A DNA stretch of 64,000 bases, from the NCBI GenBank assembly GCA_965229885.1, contig CBDDJX010000003.1:744001-808000 (forward strand). Reading direction: 5' to 3'. This document shows, in pieces, positions 7,758 to 15,694 of the stretch (positions within the stretch are counted from its first letter, which is position 1; every line of letters begins with the position of its first letter). This DNA comes from DATLLJ01 sp965229885. GTDB lineage: Bacteria; Acidobacteriota; Vicinamibacteria; Vicinamibacterales; CAVVIG01. The notes under the pieces were generated by a model. It saw only the letters and a program-made list of their open reading frames with translations. It was not told where the DNA came from and made no database searches. The position numbers were made by a program, and so were the translations under genes.

Positions 7758-9127
7758 GGTCCGGGGAGAAGGGTAACAGAAGAGTCCGGGGACATGGGTA
7801 ACACATTCAGCCACACTCGAGCCGAGGTGCTCGATGCCATGGCAGGAGACGTTACTCATGGACCAACGCGTGCAGTTCATCGCCGACTACCAGCGCGATG
7901 TGTTCGACGTCGCGGAGCTGGCGCGACGCTACGGCATCAGTCGGAAGACCGCCTATAAATGGATCGAGCGCTATGAGGTTGGGGGACCGGCCGGGCTGGT
8001 CGATCGGTCACGGCGGCCGGCGCATTGTCCGCACCGGACGCCCCCGCCGATCATCGCGGCCCTGCTGGACGTGCGCCGCCACCATCCGACCTGGGGCGCC
8101 AAGAAACTCCTGAAGATCGTGGCCACGCGGCACCCGACGTGGACACTCCCGGCCCGGAGTACGGTCTGTGATCTGCTGGATCGCGCCGGTCTCATCACGG
8201 GGTCGCGGCGGCGGCCGGTGCCCGCACACCCGGGTCGGCCGCTGATCCCGATGACGGCCCCCAACGGGACCTGGACCGCGGACTTCAAAGGGCAGTTCAA
8301 AACCCGCGACGGGGTGTATTGCTATCCGTTGACGATCGTCGATGGCTTCAGTCGGTACTTGCTGACCTGTCACGGCCTGCTCTCGACCGCGATCGTTACG
8401 GCTCGCCCGCTCTTCCTCCGCCTCTTCCAAGAGTACGGCTTGCCGGGGATCATCCGGACCGACAATGGCGTGCCCTTCGCCACTACCGCGCTCGGGCGCC
8501 TGTCCACGTTGTCCGTCTGGTGGATTCGGCTCGGGATCCTCCCGGAACTGATCGCCCCCGCGTCCCCGCAGCAGAACGGGCGCCATGAGCGGATGCATCG
8601 GACGCTGAAAGCCGAGGCCACGCGTCCCCCGAGCGCCAATCTGCGCGCCCAACAGATCCGGTTCAATCGGTTTCGTCACGAGTACAACGACGAACGCCCG
8701 CACGAAGCATTGGACCAAGAAACGCCTGGCTCCGTCTACCAGCCGTCACCGCGGACGCTGCCGCGCACGCTCGCGCCCGTGGAATACCCCGGCCACTTCG
8801 AAGTCCGCCTCGTCAGTCGCAACAGCGGCATCCGGTGGAAGAAGCGCTGGGTCTGCGTGACGCACACGCTGGCGGGCGAGTACGTCGGACTGGAAGAAGT
8901 CGACGATGGGCTCTGGGACGTATACTTCGGGCCAGTGAAGCTCGGACGGATGAACGAACGCATTCTCCGCATTGAAGATCACAAAGGCCGCACCGTCAGG
9001 AGAGGACCGGCCGGGACGACTACGGAGCCCGCCAAGAACGCGCGCTCCTCCGCTCTCACACGGCGTGGTAACACCCACCAAGTGTTACCCATGTCCCCGG
9101 ACTGATCTGTCACTCATGTCCCCGGCC
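7758..9127 (+). mobile_element. IS481-family element with doubled terminal repeats
   Basis: A perfect 22-bp inverted repeat at 7783-7804 and 9082-9103 flanks the transposase. Outside it, second degenerate copies of the same motif lie at 7759-7777 and 9109-9127, so each end has two tandem motifs about 25 bases apart. I take the outer copies as the element boundaries. It lies within an IS3 element. Confidence 0.75.
7858..9105 (+). CDS. IS481-family transposase
   Basis: The intact transposase of about 415 residues starts with a helix-turn-helix (VAELARRYGISRKTAYKWIE). A DDE integrase core follows, with TADFKGQF, IRTDNGVPF and the Glu in GRHERMHRTLK, then ERPHEALDQETPGSVY and a C-terminal beta-rich domain. 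I use ATG 7858, which has an AGGAGA box in front, rather than ATG 7834. The last codons read into the right terminal repeat. It appears complete and may be active. Confidence 0.9.
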   Translation: MDQRVQFIADYQRDVFDVAELARRYGISRKTAYKWIERYEVGGPAGLVDRSRRPAHCPHRTPPPIIAALLDVRRHHPTWGAKKLLKIVATRHPTWTLPARSTVCDLLDRAGLITGSRRRPVPAHPGRPLIPMTAPNGTWTADFKGQFKTRDGVYCYPLTIVDGFSRYLLTCHGLLSTAIVTARPLFLRLFQEYGLPGIIRTDNGVPFATTALGRLSTLSVWWIRLGILPELIAPASPQQNGRHERMHRTLKAEATRPPSANLRAQQIRFNRFRHEYNDERPHEALDQETPGSVYQPSPRTLPRTLAPVEYPGHFEVRLVSRNSGIRWKKRWVCVTHTLAGEYVGLEEVDDGLWDVYFGPVKLGRMNERILRIEDHKGRTVRRGPAGTTTEPAKNARSSALTRRGNTHQVLPMSPD

Positions 9128-10076
9128 GCTCACTTCGTTCCTCATTTCCAGACAAGAGCGACGGGTGTGGGCGCTGTGGGAAACCGCGTCCTGTGCGGTT
9201 TGCCATGGCGTCCCTGCCCTCTGCCCGCGCGCGCCGCTCGTACGCCGCCGGACTGATCTGGCCGATCGTCGAGTGCCGGCGACGTTGGTTAGAGAACACC
9301 TCGATGTAAGCGAACAACTCCCGCTTGGCCTCGCTGCAGCTGTCGAAGCGATCGGCGAGTTCCGCTTTGATCGTCGAGAAGCAGCTTTCCATCACCGCGT
9401 TATCGTGGCAGTTGCCCCGCCGGCTCATGCTGCACACGATGCCGCGCGCCTCGAGGACGTCCTGATCATCCTCGCTCGCGTATGTCGAGCCCTGGTCGGA
9501 GTGCTGGAGCAGGCCGATCTCGGGGCACCGGCGCGTGAGCGCCGCCTCCAGGGCGGTGATCGTCACATGGCGGTCGTTCACGGCGCTGACGGCCCAGCCC
9601 ACGATGCACCGCGAGAACAGATCTAGGATCGCCGCGAGGTAGAGCTTGCCGCTGCTGCCGATGACGAACTCGGTCGTGTCGCCGACCCACCGCTGATTCG
9701 GCGCGTCCGCCTCGCACTGGCGGTCCAGTAGATTCGCCGCGACCGGTTGGGCGTGATCACTCATGGTTGTCAGCTTGTAGCGCTTCCGGCGCCGCGCCTG
9801 TAGGCCGTCTTCCTGCATCAATCGCACGACCCGTTTGCGGCTGACGTGCTCGGCCTGCTCGATCAGATCCTCGTGAATGCGCGGGCTGCCGTACCGCTGC
9901 GTACTCTCCTCGAACGAGGCCCGCACCAGCACGGTCAGCCGACGATCATCACGGGTGTGCGTCGATTCCGGACGACGCTGCCAGGCGTAGAAGCCGCTGC
10001 GCGTCACGCGCAGACATCGACAGAGAATGCTCACCGTATGCTCGGCCTTCTTCGCCGCGATGAAGGTACACCTCAT
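9114..10076 (-). CDS. IS3-family orfB transposase
   Basis: This is an IS3 orfB integrase core: YGSPRIHEDLI, WVGDTTEFVIGSSGKLYLA (first Asp), LLQHSDQGSTYAS (second Asp) and DNAVMESCFSTIKAEL (Glu). It starts with ATG 10076, overlapping the orfA stop in ATGA. The normal family C-terminus is near RRRHSTIGQISPAAYERRA. The rest of the frame, down to 9114, reads into sequence by the nested IS481 element. The DDE residues are complete, but the 3' junction makes activity uncertain. Confidence 0.8.
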   Translation of the reverse strand: MRCTFIAAKKAEHTVSILCRCLRVTRSGFYAWQRRPESTHTRDDRRLTVLVRASFEESTQRYGSPRIHEDLIEQAEHVSRKRVVRLMQEDGLQARRRKRYKLTTMSDHAQPVAANLLDRQCEADAPNQRWVGDTTEFVIGSSGKLYLAAILDLFSRCIVGWAVSAVNDRHVTITALEAALTRRCPEIGLLQHSDQGSTYASEDDQDVLEARGIVCSMSRRGNCHDNAVMESCFSTIKAELADRFDSCSEAKRELFAYIEVFSNQRRRHSTIGQISPAAYERRARAEGRDAMANRTGRGFPQRPHPSLLSGNEERSERPGT

Positions 10077-10390
10077 CGGCTCTGCTTCGCGAAGAAGGCC
10101 GCCGCTTGTTTCAGGATGTCGCGCTCCTCGGCGAGGATCCGATTCGCTTTGCGGAGCCGTGCCAGCTCCTCCCGCTCCGCCGGCGTCAGGCCGGTCTTGC
10201 CTTTCGTCCGATCGGCTTGGGCGTGTCGGACCCAATGCGCCAGCGATGACGGCGTCAGATCCAGGTCGCGCGAGCCGGCACCGATCGTCTTGCCCTCATC
10301 CAACACGAGCCGGACCGCACCGGCCAAGAACTCCTCCGTGAACTGTCGTCACGCGCGTCGTCCCGCTCTGCGTGATCCCCTTCTGGACAT
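10073..10390 (-). pseudogene. IS3-family orfA, early in-frame TGA
   Basis: The helix-turn-helix orfA reads FTEEFLAGAVRLVLDEG, LTPSSLAHWVRHAQADR and ELARLRKANRILAEERDIL with the usual leucine-zipper end. An ATG at 10390 is in frame, but a TGA at 10349-10351 stands where relatives have Arg (CGA to TGA). A TTG at 10327 could restart translation but would lose the conserved first residues. The element is probably not autonomous. Confidence 0.6.
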
Positions 10391-10439
10391 CGTATCCACC
10401 TTTCGGATTGTGTCCACGAAACCGGATCAAGCCCACACA

Positions 10440-10845
10440 GTCGAACCAGCGGACAATGATGCTCTGAAACATTACGAAACTCGACGCTACGTCACGATCC
10501 CGGCATCCGGCTCGATTGACGCGGCGATCGATATGCTCGTGGACAAGTACGACGTGGCCGTGCCGCTTGCCGATCTGCTGTACAGCGACCCGTACGCGGT
10601 TGTGACCAAAGACGTTACGTACAGCCGGCATCTCGGGCTTCATCGCGCATCGGGCGTGCTCTGCCCACCATCTCGTGTTCGTGCAACCCACGATCGAGTG
10701 GCAGATCTGGATCGACGCTGGCGAGCAGCCGCTGCCGCGGCAGCTTGCGCTCTCGTACGGGCGCGAGCCAGGCGAGCCGCAGTACGTAGCGGTCCTGACG
10801 AAGTGGAAGCTGTCGCCGACGCTGCCACCCTCGCAGGAGGGCTAG
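10440..10845 (+). pseudogene. DUF2092 family protein, 5'-truncated and frameshifted
   Basis: Readable DUF2092 segments are YVTIPASGSIDAAIDMLVDK, YDVAVPLADLLYSDPYAVV and LGLHRASGVLC in one frame, then HLVFVQPTIEWQIWIDAGEQ and REPGEPQYVAVLTKWKLSP in another. One extra C after GVLC (about 10660) causes the shift. The 5' part is missing at the IS3 insertion. DUF2092 proteins are periplasmic lipoprotein-like proteins of unknown function; this copy is dead. Confidence 0.65.
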
Positions 10846-10880
10846 GCGCCTGCGCGAGCGGGATTACTCTCCGCTGACGG

Positions 10881-10949
10881 CGAAGTGTAGAGCGATTCCG
10901 GGTTTGGTCCCCGCGGAAGCTCTTCTGGAGCGGATCACTCTACACTTCG
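10881..10949. repeat. long imperfect inverted repeat
   Basis: CGAAGTGTAGAGCGATTCC (10881-10899) and GGATCACTCTACACTTCG (10932-10949) are complementary over about 18 bases with one mismatch and one offset, around a 32-base loop. It lies between the DUF2092 pseudogene and the SGNH gene, both of which end towards it. It may act as a terminator, but no T-run follows. Confidence 0.6.
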
Positions 10950-11023
10950 CGACAAGGCATGACCTATCCGCCAAGGCGGGATACGCGCCCCAATGCCGAG
11001 GTGTCATAAGGGTCAGTCGGACA

Positions 11024-12307
11024 CTAATCCTGGAACATCTGCAAGCTCACCGACGTCGCCATCTCGTAATAGCCGCGGGGGTTCGGATGGACCCCATCGC
11101 AATTGAAGGCCGAGGCGATCAGGTCCGAATGATTCGGGTCCTGCACGACCTTGTCGAAGTCGAGCACCCCGTCGAAGGGTGCCTCCGTGCGAATCCACGC
11201 GTTGACCTCGTTGCGAATCGCAGTCTCGGTCGCGCTCCAGCCCGTGTTGTTCGCTGAAGGCGGTCGGTCGTGACGTGGGATGATCGTGACCCCGATAATC
11301 TTCAGTCCCCGCGCGTGCACGCGCTCGATGAGCTCCGCCATACCCGCGGTGACCTGCGCCGCGGGCGCCTTCCGGCGAATGTCGTTCGTGCCCATGAACA
11401 GGACAACGTGGGTGACACCGCTGTGGGACAGCACGTCCCGATCGAGGCGCTCGATGCCTGCCGGGCTGGTCGGCGGGGGTGATCCGGGGCCTGAAGACTG
11501 GAAGTCGGCGCTCACCGTGTTGCCGCCGATCCCCTCGTTGATGACCGCCTTGTGAGCACCACCCTCGGCAGCGAGATGCAGCCGAACGGCGAGCGCGTCT
11601 TGCCACCGGTCGTGGCCGTCGTTGGTCGAACACGATCCGTCGGTGATCGAGTCCCCGAAGGCGACAATCGTTCCGGTCGATGACGTGCTAAGAACGTCGA
11701 CCGCCTTCAGCCAGAACATTGACGTCGTCGTCTCCTTGAAGGCATCCGCCGACTCATCCGCCGTCCGGTCACCCGCTCCATTCGCGGTTAGGTGCGAGGT
11801 CACCAGAGCGCCGCCGTGCTGGCTCGGCCGCACATCGGCCCCCGGAACATAGAGGGTGATGGCAAGATCCTGTTGTGCCACGACCGACATCTCCACCGGG
11901 TCGCTCTGCACGCTGCCTCCCGGCGGTATCGTGACCTTTGTTGAGCCGTCAAAGTAAATCGGCTTTATCGACCCTGGGGCCAGCCTCGGACCCCGCATTG
12001 TCTCGCCGACCGAGACCGCGCCGATGACAAGCGGGGTGGTACCAAAGGTGTTGTCCAGCCGAAACCGCACCGACTTGCCCGCCGCGGTCACACGTGCCAT
12101 CAGGCGAACGGTAGCGTTGGTCAACCTCGTGTCGCCGAGTCCGCGCTGTGACGTGCTCCAGGCAGTGACCCACTGTTCATTCAACGAGGCTGGAACGGCA
12201 GCCCCAGGAGAGCCCGTCGATTCCCCCGTCGGTGGTTCGCTACTGCCGGCACATCCGTTGAGGAATAGCGCCGCCACGGTGACAAAGACACACAGCATTC
12301 GACTCAT
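11024..12307 (-). CDS. SGNH/GDSL-family hydrolase lipoprotein
   Basis: This 427-residue exported esterase-type hydrolase has a lipoprotein signal (VTVAALFLNGCAGS, lipobox LNGC). A beta-rich N-terminal region of about 190 residues is followed by an SGNH domain. The domain shows block I VAFGDSITDG, GIGGNTVSADF, block III FMGTNDIRR and block V CDGVHPNPRGY with catalytic Asp and His. It resembles plant-polysaccharide or rhamnogalacturonan acetylesterase-like proteins of soil bacteria; the substrate is unknown. A strong GGAGGT site precedes ATG 12307. It is a single gene ending beside the inverted repeat at 10881-10949. Confidence 0.88.
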   Translation of the reverse strand: MSRMLCVFVTVAALFLNGCAGSSEPPTGESTGSPGAAVPASLNEQWVTAWSTSQRGLGDTRLTNATVRLMARVTAAGKSVRFRLDNTFGTTPLVIGAVSVGETMRGPRLAPGSIKPIYFDGSTKVTIPPGGSVQSDPVEMSVVAQQDLAITLYVPGADVRPSQHGGALVTSHLTANGAGDRTADESADAFKETTTSMFWLKAVDVLSTSSTGTIVAFGDSITDGSCSTNDGHDRWQDALAVRLHLAAEGGAHKAVINEGIGGNTVSADFQSSGPGSPPPTSPAGIERLDRDVLSHSGVTHVVLFMGTNDIRRKAPAAQVTAGMAELIERVHARGLKIIGVTIIPRHDRPPSANNTGWSATETAIRNEVNAWIRTEAPFDGVLDFDKVVQDPNHSDLIASAFNCDGVHPNPRGYYEMATSVSLQMFQD

Positions 12308-12596
12308 ATCTACCTCCTCGAAGGGCCTTCCGGTGGCCCGGTGGACCTCGTCCCCCCTGAGAGCTGCATTGACGCGGCCGTGTGGCGAGGCTTACCTCGT
12401 TCCTCTCGTTGCCGTGTCCACAGCTGCCTTCCCCATGCGGCACGCTCCGGCAAGACGGACCCGCATGCTGCAGTCTTGCCACCAGAACAACGAAAGTCAA
12501 GGTTCCGTATCGCGCCATGGTAAGTGTGACCGAAGGAAAGATCGTCGCGCCCTAAAGGGTGTTACCCAAGCGGGTGTGCCACAGGAGGGCACCCGC
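12308..12596. other. intergenic region with a hairpin at an IS end
   Basis: No gene was recognised. GCGGGTGTGCC and GGGCACCCGCG at about 12569-12594 form a strong hairpin just before the transposase fragment, probably part of the left end of that element. Confidence 0.3.
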
Positions 12597-13110
12597 GTGG
12601 GACCACAGGCGAGGCCGGAGTATTTGGCGCCGATGCGGGACCGGTACGTGGGGGCCTCGCGGACGGAGAAGGGGCGCGTGCTCACAGAGGCGGTGACGGT
12701 GACGGGCTACCATCGGAAGGCGATCATTCGGGCCTGGCGGCGGCCAGCCGTGCGGCCCCCGCGGGGCCCGCGTCGGGGCCGACCCACGCGCTATGACGCC
12801 GCGGGGGTGCGGGCACTCCGGGCGGTCTGGGTCGCGGCGGGCGATCCGTGGGCCCGCCGCCTGAAGGCCCTGCTGCCGACGTGGCTGCCGTGGGCCCGCC
12901 GCCGCCTCGCGGTGTCGCCCGCCACCGAAGCGAAGGTGCGCACCATCAGCCCGCGCCAGATCGATCGCCTGCTGGCGCCCGACCAGCGCACGATCCGCCG
13001 ACGGCTGTATGGGCGCACCAAACCCGGCACGCTGTTGAAGCACCACATTCCGGGCAAGACCGATCACTGGGACGTCACCGAGCCCGGCTTCACCGAGGTG
13101 GACCTGGTGA
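12597..13110 (+). pseudogene. N-terminal fragment of an ISNCY-type integrase/transposase
   Basis: From GTG 12597 the frame reads RDRYVGASRTEKGRVLTEAV, TGYHRKAIIRAW, RRLKALLPTWLPWARRRL, ISPRQIDRLLAPDQRTIRRR and LYGRTKPGTLLKHHIP. It then reaches TDHWDVTEPGFTEVDLV, the start of the catalytic core of large single-ORF transposases. Similarity ends at about 13110, before the second and third acidic residues. It is truncated and inactive. Confidence 0.65.
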
Positions 13111-13269
13111 ATGCGATGGGAGTGGCCCACAAAGGACCACACGATCGCCGCCGTCGTCCAGGCGATTGGCACCTTGACCATGATCGCCGGGCTCGTTTGG
13201 GGCGCCATCGTGGTGTTGAACCAGATAAGGTATATTCCGGCGCAGCCGTACGGCGGGGCTTTGAGCTAA
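13111..13269 (+). CDS. possible small single-span membrane protein (52 aa)
   Basis: ATG 13111 opens a 52-codon frame ending at TAA 13267. It reads MRWEWPTKDHTIAAVVQAIG, then TLTMIAGLVWGAIVVLNQIR and a short Tyr/Pro-rich tail. The middle is a convincing amphipathic-to-transmembrane segment with a basic end. It begins exactly where the transposase fragment ends, so the first codons may belong to that junction and the rest could be the tail of a lost membrane protein. No family was recognised. Confidence 0.35.
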   Translation: MRWEWPTKDHTIAAVVQAIGTLTMIAGLVWGAIVVLNQIRYIPAQPYGGALS

Positions 13270-13404
13270 TCCAAAAATTGCTCCTGAGACGTCGCGTATC
13301 GGCGAGTGATCCGTCTGGGGGGGCCGGAACTCGGAATCGGTCCACACCAGGCACCGTCAGTGAGGAACTATCGCCATCACTGCTGTCTGGCCCATATAAT
13401 CGCG

Positions 13405-13500
13405 TCACCCTTGGCCCTCAGCCCCGGAACGCGTCTCGGTGTCTACGAAGTCACCACCAGATCGGCGGCGGGGGCATCGGGCAGGCACCTGGATTTCCGC
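13405..13500 (+). pseudogene. remnant of a Ser/Thr protein kinase N-terminus
   Basis: The bases encode LALSPGTRLGVYEV in one frame and QIGGGGIGQ in the next. Together they match the start of Pkn2-type kinases (xLxPGxxLGxYEVxxxIGxGGMGEV), including the glycine-rich loop. Nothing further of the kinase domain follows. It is a short relic with a frameshift. Confidence 0.4.
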
Positions 13501-13542
13501 CGTACTGGCGCACGGTCATTTGTCTGGTAGGTGACGTTTGCC

Positions 13543-14421
13543 ATGCTCTCTATCGTGAAACATCATGCCAGCGGGCGGGGGCAGTCTCGGGCGGCCTTCG
13601 CGCTCGTTGTGGCGCTCGGCCTCGTCTTCATTACCATCACGGTCGGCTCCGCCGGTGCACAGCAGGGGAGCGGTCAGCCCGACGCGCCGCGGTTGAACCA
13701 GCCGGGCAAGGACGTTCACTGGGTGCCGACCCCGCCGGCGCTCGTCGAGAAGATGCTCGACCTGGCGAAGGTCACACCGAAGGACCGGCTCGTCGACTTA
13801 GGATCCGGCGATGGCGTCCTCGTAATTGCGGCGGCGAAGCGCGGTCTCCGCGCGCGCGGCATCGAGTACGACCGCGGACTTGTCGAATACTCGAAGCGCA
13901 AGGCCGCCGAGGCCGGCGTCAGCAAAGTTACCCGCTTCGTGCGCGGCGACATCTTCGAGACCGACTTCTCGGACGCGACGGTCGTCACGACCTTCCTGCT
14001 GCCGTCCATGAACCGGCGGCTCCGGCCGACCTTCCTCGCCATGAAGCCAGGCACGCGTATCGTCGCCAACACGTTCGCGATTGCCGACTGGCAGCCGGAC
14101 GAGACCGCCATGGTCGAGCCGTGCGAGCGCTGGTGCACGGCGCTGCTGTGGATTGTGCCCGCCCGCGTCGGCGGCACGTGGCGCACGCCGAAAGGCGACC
14201 TCTCGCTGATACAGAAGTTCCAGGTTGTGTCGGGCACGCTCGGAAAGGAACCGATCGAGAATGGCCGCCTCCGCGGCGATGTGATCTCTTTCACGGTCGG
14301 CGAGACAACCTACACGGGGCGTGTCGAGGAGAGCCGGATGCAGGTCCGGGCGACGGTTGACGGTCAGCCGGTCGAGTGGACGGCGCTGGCGCGCCGACGC
14401 TGCGGCGGTAGATCGTGCTGA
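13543..14421 (+). CDS. exported class I SAM-dependent methyltransferase
   Basis: This protein of about 292 residues has an N-terminal hydrophobic segment (AAFALVVALGLVFITITVGS, ending AGAQQG) followed by a methyltransferase domain. Motif I is LVDLGSGDGVLVIAAAKRG and motif II is ARGIEYD; LRPTFLAMKPGTRIV lies further on. The HWVPTPPALVEKMLDLAKV lead-in is typical of acidobacterial proteins of this type. The substrate is unknown. A signal-like N-terminus on a SAM enzyme is odd, since SAM is cytoplasmic; the segment may be a membrane anchor. ATG 13543 has an AGGTGA box upstream; a GTG at 13531 is also possible. Confidence 0.75.
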   Translation: MLSIVKHHASGRGQSRAAFALVVALGLVFITITVGSAGAQQGSGQPDAPRLNQPGKDVHWVPTPPALVEKMLDLAKVTPKDRLVDLGSGDGVLVIAAAKRGLRARGIEYDRGLVEYSKRKAAEAGVSKVTRFVRGDIFETDFSDATVVTTFLLPSMNRRLRPTFLAMKPGTRIVANTFAIADWQPDETAMVEPCERWCTALLWIVPARVGGTWRTPKGDLSLIQKFQVVSGTLGKEPIENGRLRGDVISFTVGETTYTGRVEESRMQVRATVDGQPVEWTALARRRCGGRSC

Positions 14422-14870
14422 AAGGCGTGGTGCGCCATCACGCTCCTGCAAGACTGGCAGCCGCCAGCGACGAGGAAAGGGCACGGGGGAATCACTCCTC
14501 ACTTGTCGCACTGATACACCACGGCCTTACCCGCCGCCCCAATCCGTCGAGCCAGGAAGCCCGTGGAGCGGGTGGACATGACGGACGAAGAGATGCGCGC
14601 CGAAGGGCGCGAACTGTGGGCTGAATCGCCGAAGACCTCCGCAGTGCGGCCGACCGGCGGCGATTTCATCAGGGTTTTCGCGCGACATGGACGCAAGTCT
14701 GCGCGGTTTTCCTAGTGTTTTCGAGCCGTTGCAAGCAGGCGGCGCATTGGACGCGGCTGTCGTGTCACCGGTTCCGGGCGAACCAGGTCCGGTTGCAACT
14801 GAGCGTCCTGGCCTACAATCTGAATTGGAATTCTTGGATCACCTGTATTATCAAGAAAAGGAGAACCGAC
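14422..14870. other. intergenic region with one protein-like frame
   Basis: A plus-strand frame closing at TAG 14712-14714 reads MTDEEMRAEGRELWAESPKT, then SAVRPTGGDFIRVFARHGRK from ATG 14578. This looks like a real C-terminus but matches nothing I know. The promoter of the next gene should lie in the AT-richer stretch at 14810-14860. Confidence 0.25.
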
Positions 14871-15497
14871 ATGAGCAGGATCCAGTCTATCGGCTCTATC
14901 GGCGTGATTGCGATCAGTCTGCTGGGCTCAGGGTTTGCCCTCGCCCAGCAGAATCCGATGACCTTCTTCGTCACGAGCCAGGGCCCTGGCAAGGGGAGCG
15001 ATCTGGGTGGTTTAGCTGGAGCCGACGCGCACTGTAAGATGCTCGCCACGGCAGCGGGTGCCGGCGATCGCACATGGCGCGCCTACCTCAGCACGCAAGG
15101 TCCGAACGCCGTCAATGCTCGCGACCGTATCGGCACGGGCCCATGGCATAACGGTCGGGGCGCTCTTGTGGGTAATAATCTCGATGAGATACACAGTATG
15201 GGACATAGATTTACTTTCGCCACGATGCTCGATGAGCGAGGCAATCTGATCCCCGGGGGGGGATACTCGCCGAACCGGCACGATGTCCTGACGGGCTCGC
15301 AGCCCGACGGCACGGCCTTTCCGGCCGGCGAAGACATGACCTGCGGCAACTGGACGAGCAGCAGTACCGGAAAAGCCAGGATCGGTCACCATGACCGGGC
15401 AGCGTGGAATTCAGCCCATGACAGCCGCGGTTGCAGTCAGGAACAGTTGCGGGGTTCGGGCGGCGACGGCTTGTTTTATTGTTTTGCCGCTCAGTAA
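14871..15497 (+). CDS. secreted lectin-like protein (endostatin/DUF1554-like)
   Basis: The 208-residue exported protein has the signal peptide SIGVIAISLLGSGFALAQ. The mature domain reads TFFVTSQGPGKGSDLGGLAG, ADAHCKMLATAAGAG, TWRAYLST and LIPGGGYSPNRHDVLTGSQP. It continues with CGNWTSSSTGKARIGHHDR and a C-terminal GDGLFYCFA, with regularly placed Cys, Trp and Gly residues. This pattern matches bacterial relatives of the collagen XV/XVIII endostatin or DUF1554 C-type-lectin-like fold. Binding partner unknown. An AAGGAG site precedes ATG 14871. It appears to be a single gene. Confidence 0.7.
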   Translation: MSRIQSIGSIGVIAISLLGSGFALAQQNPMTFFVTSQGPGKGSDLGGLAGADAHCKMLATAAGAGDRTWRAYLSTQGPNAVNARDRIGTGPWHNGRGALVGNNLDEIHSMGHRFTFATMLDERGNLIPGGGYSPNRHDVLTGSQPDGTAFPAGEDMTCGNWTSSSTGKARIGHHDRAAWNSAHDSRGCSQEQLRGSGGDGLFYCFAAQ

Positions 15498-15694
15498 GGT
15501 GCCGTTCCGGCAGACACGGTGGAGGGGCCGCCGATTCCGGGGCGAGAAGACGGGCAAAATCAAACGATGAGGCCGGCGGCCACCTGCTCCAACGCAACAG
15601 TCGCCTGTCGTTCAGGCCCGCGCCGCGGTGGCAGTTGTGGGCATCTTGTTTCCTGACGGCGCCGAGTACGCGGCCGGAGCAAAGGAGGTAGAAA

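Larger units (their letters stand above)
7706..10429 (-). mobile_element. IS3-family element split by a nested IS481 element, with 4-bp target duplication
   Basis: The left end TGATCCGATCTGGTGGACA (7706-7724) and right end TGTCCACGAAACCGGATCA (10411-10429) are inverted repeats agreeing at about 15 of 19 positions. The flanking bases are AGCC on both sides (7702-7705 and 10430-10433), a typical IS3 target duplication. The transposase genes lie on the minus strand at 9114-10390. The IS481 element at 7758-9127 sits inside, near the 3' end of this element. Confidence 0.75.

Noticed and set aside
10349..10351. In-frame TGA in IS3 orfA as selenocysteine or recoding
   Set aside because: The position corresponds to Arg in relatives; simple decay is the better explanation.
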